In this document: in pieces, positions 5,761-8,116 of the stretch
How positions within the stretch are numbered: position 1 is the first letter of the stretch
Layout of the letters: each line of letters begins with the position of its first letter
Origin: Clostridia bacterium
GTDB taxonomy: Bacteria; Bacillota; Clostridia; Christensenellales; Borkfalkiaceae
Length of the DNA: 8,116 nucleotides
Reading direction: 5' to 3'
Assembly: GCA_900767815.1 (NCBI GenBank)
Contig: CAAGAM010000098.1
Location: 1-8,116 of the forward strand
The notes under the pieces: generated by a model
What the model was told of the DNA's origin: nothing
Seen by the model: only the letters and a program-made list of their open reading frames with translations
The model's database searches: none
Position numbers and translations under genes: made by a program

Positions 5761-5765
5761 AAAAA

Positions 5766-7082
5766 ATGGCAAGTCTTAATCTGAAAGACATTTATAAAGT
5801 TTATCCCTCGGGCGTAGTTGCCGTAACGGATTTCAGTTTGGACATCGAAGACAAGGAGTTCATCGTCTTCGTAGGACCTTCCGGTTGCGGAAAGTCGACA
5901 ACGCTTCGTATGATAGCGGGTCTTGAAGAGATTTCGGACGGCGAGCTTTACATTGACGGAAAGCTTATGAACAACGTTCAGCCCAAGGACAGAGATATAG
6001 CGATGGTTTTCCAGAACTATGCTCTTTATCCGCACATGACCGTATACGACAATATGGCGTTCGGTCTTAAGCTCCGTAAAAAACCCAAGGCGGAAATCGA
6101 CGAAAAAGTAAGAGGAGCCGCAAGAATCCTCGGGCTTGAAAGTTATCTCCAGAGAAAGCCGAAGGCTCTTTCCGGCGGTCAGAGACAGAGAGTCGCGCTC
6201 GGAAGAGCAATCGTTCGTGAACCGAAGGTATTCCTTCTCGACGAGCCTCTTTCCAACCTCGACGCTAAGCTCCGTGCGCAGATGAGAACCGAAATCACCA
6301 AGATCCATCACAGACTTGCAACCACGTTCATTTACGTTACGCACGATCAGGTCGAAGCTATGACCATGGGTACGAGAATCGTCGTTATGAAAGACGGTTT
6401 CATTCAGCAGGTAGACGCACCCCAGAAACTTTACGATTATCCCGCTAACCTTTTCGTTGCGGGCTTCATAGGCACGCCTCAGATGAACTTCTTCGACGCG
6501 GTTTTGACATCCGACGGAAAGACCGTTTACGTTGAGTTCGCTGGAAATAAGGTTGCGCTTCCCAAGGCTAAATCGGATACGATCGAAGATCCCGCCAAAT
6601 ATATCAACACGGGTAAGCCCGTTGTATTCGGCGTTCGTCCCGAAGATTTCCACGATGAAGAAAACTTCATTTCCAACAGCAGAGAAACCGTTATCGACGT
6701 TAAGGTCGACGTTGTCGAAAAACTCGGTGCGGAAACTTTGCTTTACTGCATCTTCGCTAACGAGGCTGCGGTTGACGATTCTGTCAAGAGCCTTGTAGAT
6801 GCGGGCGCACAGCTCACCGCTAAGGTCGATTCGAGATCCAAGACCGAAAGAGATCAGGTTATCGAGCTTGCCATCGACATCATGCACAGCCACCTCTTCG
6901 ATAAAGAGACCGAGCTTACTATCCTTAAAGGCGAAGGTCAGCCGGCATACGTTCCCGTTGTCGAGCTTCAGAGAAGAGCGGAAAGAGAAGCGGAAGCGGC
7001 TAACGCTCCCGAGAAAGCTCCTTCCAAAATCGGCAATTTCTTCGGAAAGATCGGCAAGAAGAAAGATAAAGAAGATAAGTAA
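5766..7082 (+). CDS. ugpC: Carbohydrate ABC importer ATPase, UgpC/MsmK/MalK type
   Basis: This is the nucleotide-binding subunit of a CUT1-class sugar or glycerol-phosphate importer, working as a dimer on the inner face of a membrane permease. Walker A GPSGCGKST is at 37-45, the Q-loop in MVFQNYALYPHMTV follows, the signature LSGGQRQR starts at 135, Walker B ends with D159-E160, and the switch His is H193. The TOBE-like regulatory domain spans about 236-383. The protein has 438 residues, against about 370 for typical family members. The excess is a charged tail from about 384, with a Glu/Ala/Arg helix-like stretch and a Lys-rich end (KIGKKKDKEDK). No permease or binding-protein gene is adjacent, as seen for shared ATPases such as MsmK that serve several importers. 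AGGAGG 5 nt before the ATG and a near-consensus promoter predict high expression. The symbol follows common database naming; the sugar cannot be read from the sequence. Confidence 0.93.
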   Translation: MASLNLKDIYKVYPSGVVAVTDFSLDIEDKEFIVFVGPSGCGKSTTLRMIAGLEEISDGELYIDGKLMNNVQPKDRDIAMVFQNYALYPHMTVYDNMAFGLKLRKKPKAEIDEKVRGAARILGLESYLQRKPKALSGGQRQRVALGRAIVREPKVFLLDEPLSNLDAKLRAQMRTEITKIHHRLATTFIYVTHDQVEAMTMGTRIVVMKDGFIQQVDAPQKLYDYPANLFVAGFIGTPQMNFFDAVLTSDGKTVYVEFAGNKVALPKAKSDTIEDPAKYINTGKPVVFGVRPEDFHDEENFISNSRETVIDVKVDVVEKLGAETLLYCIFANEAAVDDSVKSLVDAGAQLTAKVDSRSKTERDQVIELAIDIMHSHLFDKETELTILKGEGQPAYVPVVELQRRAEREAEAANAPEKAPSKIGNFFGKIGKKKDKEDK

Positions 7083-7101
7083 TCTTTATTACGTTATTTC
7101 G

Positions 7102-7131
7102 CGCTCCGCTTTTTTAAGCGGGGCGTTTTTT
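7102..7131 (+). terminator. Intrinsic terminator after the ABC ATPase gene
   Basis: CGCTCCGCTT (7102-7111) and AAGCGGGGCG (7116-7125) form a 10-bp stem with one G-T pair and loop TTTT, followed by TTTTTT (7126-7131). It lies 20 nt after the stop codon. The next gene starts only 22 nt beyond the T-run, so that gene depends on read-through or on a poor overlapping promoter. Confidence 0.9.
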
Positions 7132-7153
7132 ATAAACAAATCGGAGGAGAAAG

Positions 7154-7417
7154 ATGATTCATTCTTTGAGCGGCGGAGTTTTAGACGGCGACGGGTATCA
7201 TACGATAGTTAAAGTCAACGTCGATTATCGGGGAGAAAAACGCGTCGGGTATTATGTATGCGACGAATTCCGCGTCGCCGCAGGCGATAAAGTGATCGTT
7301 GAAACGCGTGACGGATTCACTTCGGAAGGGGAAGTTATGAAGGTCGATAAAAACGTTTCCGAAAAATGTTCCCCCGTTCCGATAAAACGAGCATTGAAAA
7401 TTATTAAAAAATTATAA
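7154..7417 (+). CDS. Small hypothetical protein (87 residues)
   Basis: The product is not recognised. It has no membrane segment or signal peptide. Alternating short strands (HTIVKVNVDY, RVGYYVC, KVIVETRDGF, EGEVMKVDK) suggest a small all-beta domain, and GDKVIVETRDGFTSEGEV at about 44-61 faintly resembles the GDxVIVETxRGxExGxV pattern of PSP1-domain proteins. The rest of that domain is not evident, so no function is assigned. The C-terminus KRALKIIKKL is basic. A strong ribosome site, GGAGG at 7143-7147, sits 6 nt before ATG 7154, supporting real translation. No separate promoter is evident; TATAAA at 7131-7136 lacks a matching -35 box. It may be expressed by read-through of the terminator at 7102-7131. 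No terminator is seen after it. Confidence 0.7.
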   Translation: MIHSLSGGVLDGDGYHTIVKVNVDYRGEKRVGYYVCDEFRVAAGDKVIVETRDGFTSEGEVMKVDKNVSEKCSPVPIKRALKIIKKL

Positions 7418-7454
7418 ATGCGGGTCTTCCGTAAAACAAATTGCGGATGAAAGG

Positions 7455-7483
7455 TTGACATATTTTATTATAAGGTATATAAT
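7455..7483 (+). promoter_or_regulatory. Perfect consensus promoter of the structured RNA
   Basis: TTGACA (7455-7460), a 17-bp spacer and TATAAT (7478-7483) match the housekeeping sigma consensus exactly. Transcription should start near 7490, which is also the first base of the long closing stem of the RNA. A promoter this strong suits an abundant non-coding RNA or a leader controlled by termination. Confidence 0.9.
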
Positions 7484-7536
7484 AACTTATACCACATTTA
7501 TAAAATTTACGAGTGAATACTTTTATGGTACGGCAT

Positions 7537-7566
7537 GCATACTCTTCAGGTAGAGTTATGCTTTTT
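7537..7566 (+). terminator. Internal hairpin followed by T5 (possible early attenuator)
   Basis: GCATACTCT (7537-7545) pairs with AGAGTTATGC (7552-7561) with one bulged T, loop TCAGGT, and is followed directly by TTTTT (7562-7566). Alone it has the form of an intrinsic terminator inside the structured RNA, but its stem is AT-rich, and its outermost pair competes with the 7528-7537 stem. Confidence 0.4.
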
Positions 7567-7638
7567 CGCTGATAATTTGTCATGCTGTGCTTAACGAATT
7601 TTATAGGTGTGGTAACCTTGCGAGTGCATATTCTACAG

Positions 7639-7666
7639 ATGTCGCTTCGTAAGAGGCGGCATTTTT
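7639..7666 (+). terminator. Intrinsic terminator of the structured RNA
   Basis: ATGTCGCTTC (7639-7648) pairs with GAGGCGGCAT (7653-7662) over 10 bp with two G-T pairs, capped by a GTAA (GNRA-type) loop and followed by TTTT (7663-7666). CTTGCGA (7617-7623) can instead pair with TCGTAAG (7647-7653), which would break the upper half of this stem: a possible antiterminator. Confidence 0.85.
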
Positions 7667-7692
7667 AATTTGTGCGGCATTTTTTAATTTGT
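7656..7692 (+). repeat. Tandem duplication of the terminator 3' arm and T-tract
   Basis: GCGGCATTTTTAATTTGT (7656-7673) is followed at once by a second copy with one extra T (7674-7692). The unit is the 3' half of the terminator stem plus its T-tract and the sequence beyond. The second copy could also pair with the 5' arm GTCGC (7641-7645). Confidence 0.85.
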
Positions 7693-7698
7693 ATTTAC

Positions 7699-7715
7699 GG
7701 AGGGTTGTTGGCAAC
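7699..7715 (+). promoter_or_regulatory. Ribosome site with a mini-hairpin before the start codon
   Basis: GGAGGG (7699-7704) is the ribosome site for the gene at 7716, with an unusually long spacing of 11 nt. GTTG and CAAC around TTGG can pair within the spacer, which would bring the site and the ATG closer. This supports ATG 7716 over the upstream TTG at 7689, which lies 5' of the ribosome site. Confidence 0.5.
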
Positions 7716-8054
7716 ATGTTCGGTATCAAAAAAACAAAGAAAGAGGTCAACGGAAAAAATACCTATGCGGTAAGCTTTATCGGAGAAGATAAAATGCTCG
7801 GAACAGACAGGGATATTCTTACTTTAAGGATAAACTCTCAGATAATCAATTTCATGGCTGCTTACGATCATATTGACTATTACTTGGCTGGCATAGGCGA
7901 TTTCGACAATCTCGTCCTGAAAGTTTTGAATTTTTACAGGGGTACGGACGGGAAGTTGGCTAAAGGACAATGTTACATAGTAAATTCGGATTTGGAGTGC
8001 GTAGCCGATAAAAACCCCAACCGAACCCGATTTTCAGGCGTATCTCACGCTTAA
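7716..8054 (+). CDS. Hypothetical protein downstream of the structured RNA (112 residues)
   Basis: I do not recognise this protein. It is soluble-looking, with no signal peptide or transmembrane helix. The N-terminus MFGIKKTKKEVNGKN is lysine-rich. The middle, DILTLRINSQIINFMAAYDHIDYYLAGIGDFDNLVLKVLNFYRGTDGKL (about 36-84), mixes predicted strands and helices and could be a small alpha/beta domain. The C-terminus NPNRTRFSGVSHA is polar. ATG 7716 is chosen because GGAGGG lies just upstream; the frame extends to a TTG at 7689, but that would be before the ribosome site. The only evident promoter is at 7455-7483, so expression probably needs read-through of the terminator at 7639-7666, placing this gene under possible control of the structured RNA. 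Confidence 0.75.
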   Translation: MFGIKKTKKEVNGKNTYAVSFIGEDKMLGTDRDILTLRINSQIINFMAAYDHIDYYLAGIGDFDNLVLKVLNFYRGTDGKLAKGQCYIVNSDLECVADKNPNRTRFSGVSHA

Positions 8055-8064
8055 TTCATTGTTC

Positions 8065-8108
8065 TTTCCGCGGCTTGTATTTGTATACTAACCCGCGGAA
8101 ACGCCGCG
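8065..8108. repeat. GC-rich inverted repeats at the right edge
   Basis: TTTCCGCGG (8065-8073) and CCGCGGAAA (8093-8101) form a 9-bp inverted repeat with a 19-nt loop. CGCGG (8094-8098) can alternatively pair with CCGCG (8104-8108). It lies 10 nt after the stop codon at 8054, where a terminator is expected, but no T-tract follows on either strand within the window. It may be an operator or part of a structure cut by the window edge. Confidence 0.4.
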
Positions 8109-8116
8109 ACTTAAAC

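Larger units (their letters stand above)
7490..7666 (+). ncRNA. Predicted highly structured RNA or attenuated leader
   Basis: From the predicted start at 7490, the RNA can fold into a rod. The closing stem pairs 7490-7507 with 7597-7614 (18 pairs, two of them G-U). An asymmetric internal loop follows (20 nt and 6 nt). A 10-bp stem pairs 7528-7537 with 7581-7590 (two G-U). An apical hairpin pairs 7538-7545 with 7552-7560 (one bulged base, loop TCAGGT) and is followed by a 20-nt bulge beginning CTTTTTC. A 3' segment leads to the terminator at 7639-7666. I recognise no known riboswitch, SRP RNA, tmRNA or RNase P signature. The strand-exchange options and the gene 50 nt further on suggest a regulatory leader. 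The rod with a central bubble also loosely recalls 6S RNA. All pairing was found by eye. Confidence 0.6.

Noticed and set aside
5535..6893. A long minus-strand open frame of 452 codons opposite the ABC ATPase
   Set aside because: It is a shadow of the ATPase codon pattern, has no recognisable domain, and runs over the divergent promoter region and the start of the neighbouring gene.
7154..7417. Assigning the small protein as PSP1-domain protein
   Set aside because: Only one strand-turn-strand segment resembles the domain; it is much shorter than known PSP1 proteins.
7525..7572. A 15-codon frame (ATG to TGA) inside the structured RNA as a leader peptide
   Set aside because: No ribosome site precedes it and it has no run of one amino acid; the region is better explained by RNA pairing.
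7490..7666. Assigning the RNA as SRP RNA, tmRNA, T-box, TPP, purine, preQ1, fluoride or c-di-GMP element
   Set aside because: The conserved core sequences of these classes that I know are not present; 6S RNA remains possible only by general shape.
1..8116. CRISPR array, insertion sequence or integrated element at the tRNA
   Set aside because: No spaced repeat array, transposase, integrase or duplicated tRNA 3' end is visible in the window.

Overview
The window looks like chromosomal DNA from a Bacillota (Clostridia-like) bacterium, probably an uncultured gut-type lineage. The basis is strong Shine-Dalgarno sites (GGAGG type), consensus sigma-A promoters with 17-bp spacers, many intrinsic terminators, an MnmA and a UgpC/MsmK-type ATPase of Firmicute type, and a Y-family polymerase paired with a YolD protein, a partnership typical of Firmicutes. 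This placement is inference. I see no insertion sequence, CRISPR array, integrase or phage structural gene.

Layout. (1) 1-574: tRNA-Arg(CCG) on the minus strand with a strong terminator, then an AT-rich gap holding two back-to-back promoters, one pointing at the tRNA and one at mnmA. (2) 575-1654: mnmA, the tRNA 2-thiouridylase. (3) 1704-2492, minus: a seven-helix membrane protein of the YwaF/TMEM164-like group. (4) 2593-4514, plus: a two-gene cassette of a Y-family translesion polymerase and a YolD-family protein, overlapping by ATGA and closed by a very stable terminator. (5) 4633-5544, minus: a carbamoyltransferase-fold protein that has lost most of the known substrate-binding residues. 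(6) 5766-7082: a sugar-importer ATPase without permease genes, then a terminator and a small unknown gene (7154-7417). (7) 7455-7692: a perfect consensus promoter driving a long, highly structured RNA that ends in a terminator. It lies directly before an unknown 112-residue protein (7716-8054).

The genes are mostly unrelated housekeeping and accessory units, each with its own promoter; only the polymerase/YolD pair is a clear operon. The points most worth following are the structured RNA at 7484-7692 with its repeated motifs and duplicated terminator tail, the divergent promoter pair at 2493-2592 where both mRNAs appear to start at or within 3 nt of the start codon (leaderless), and the carbamoyltransferase homologue that appears unable to bind carbamoyl phosphate in the usual way.
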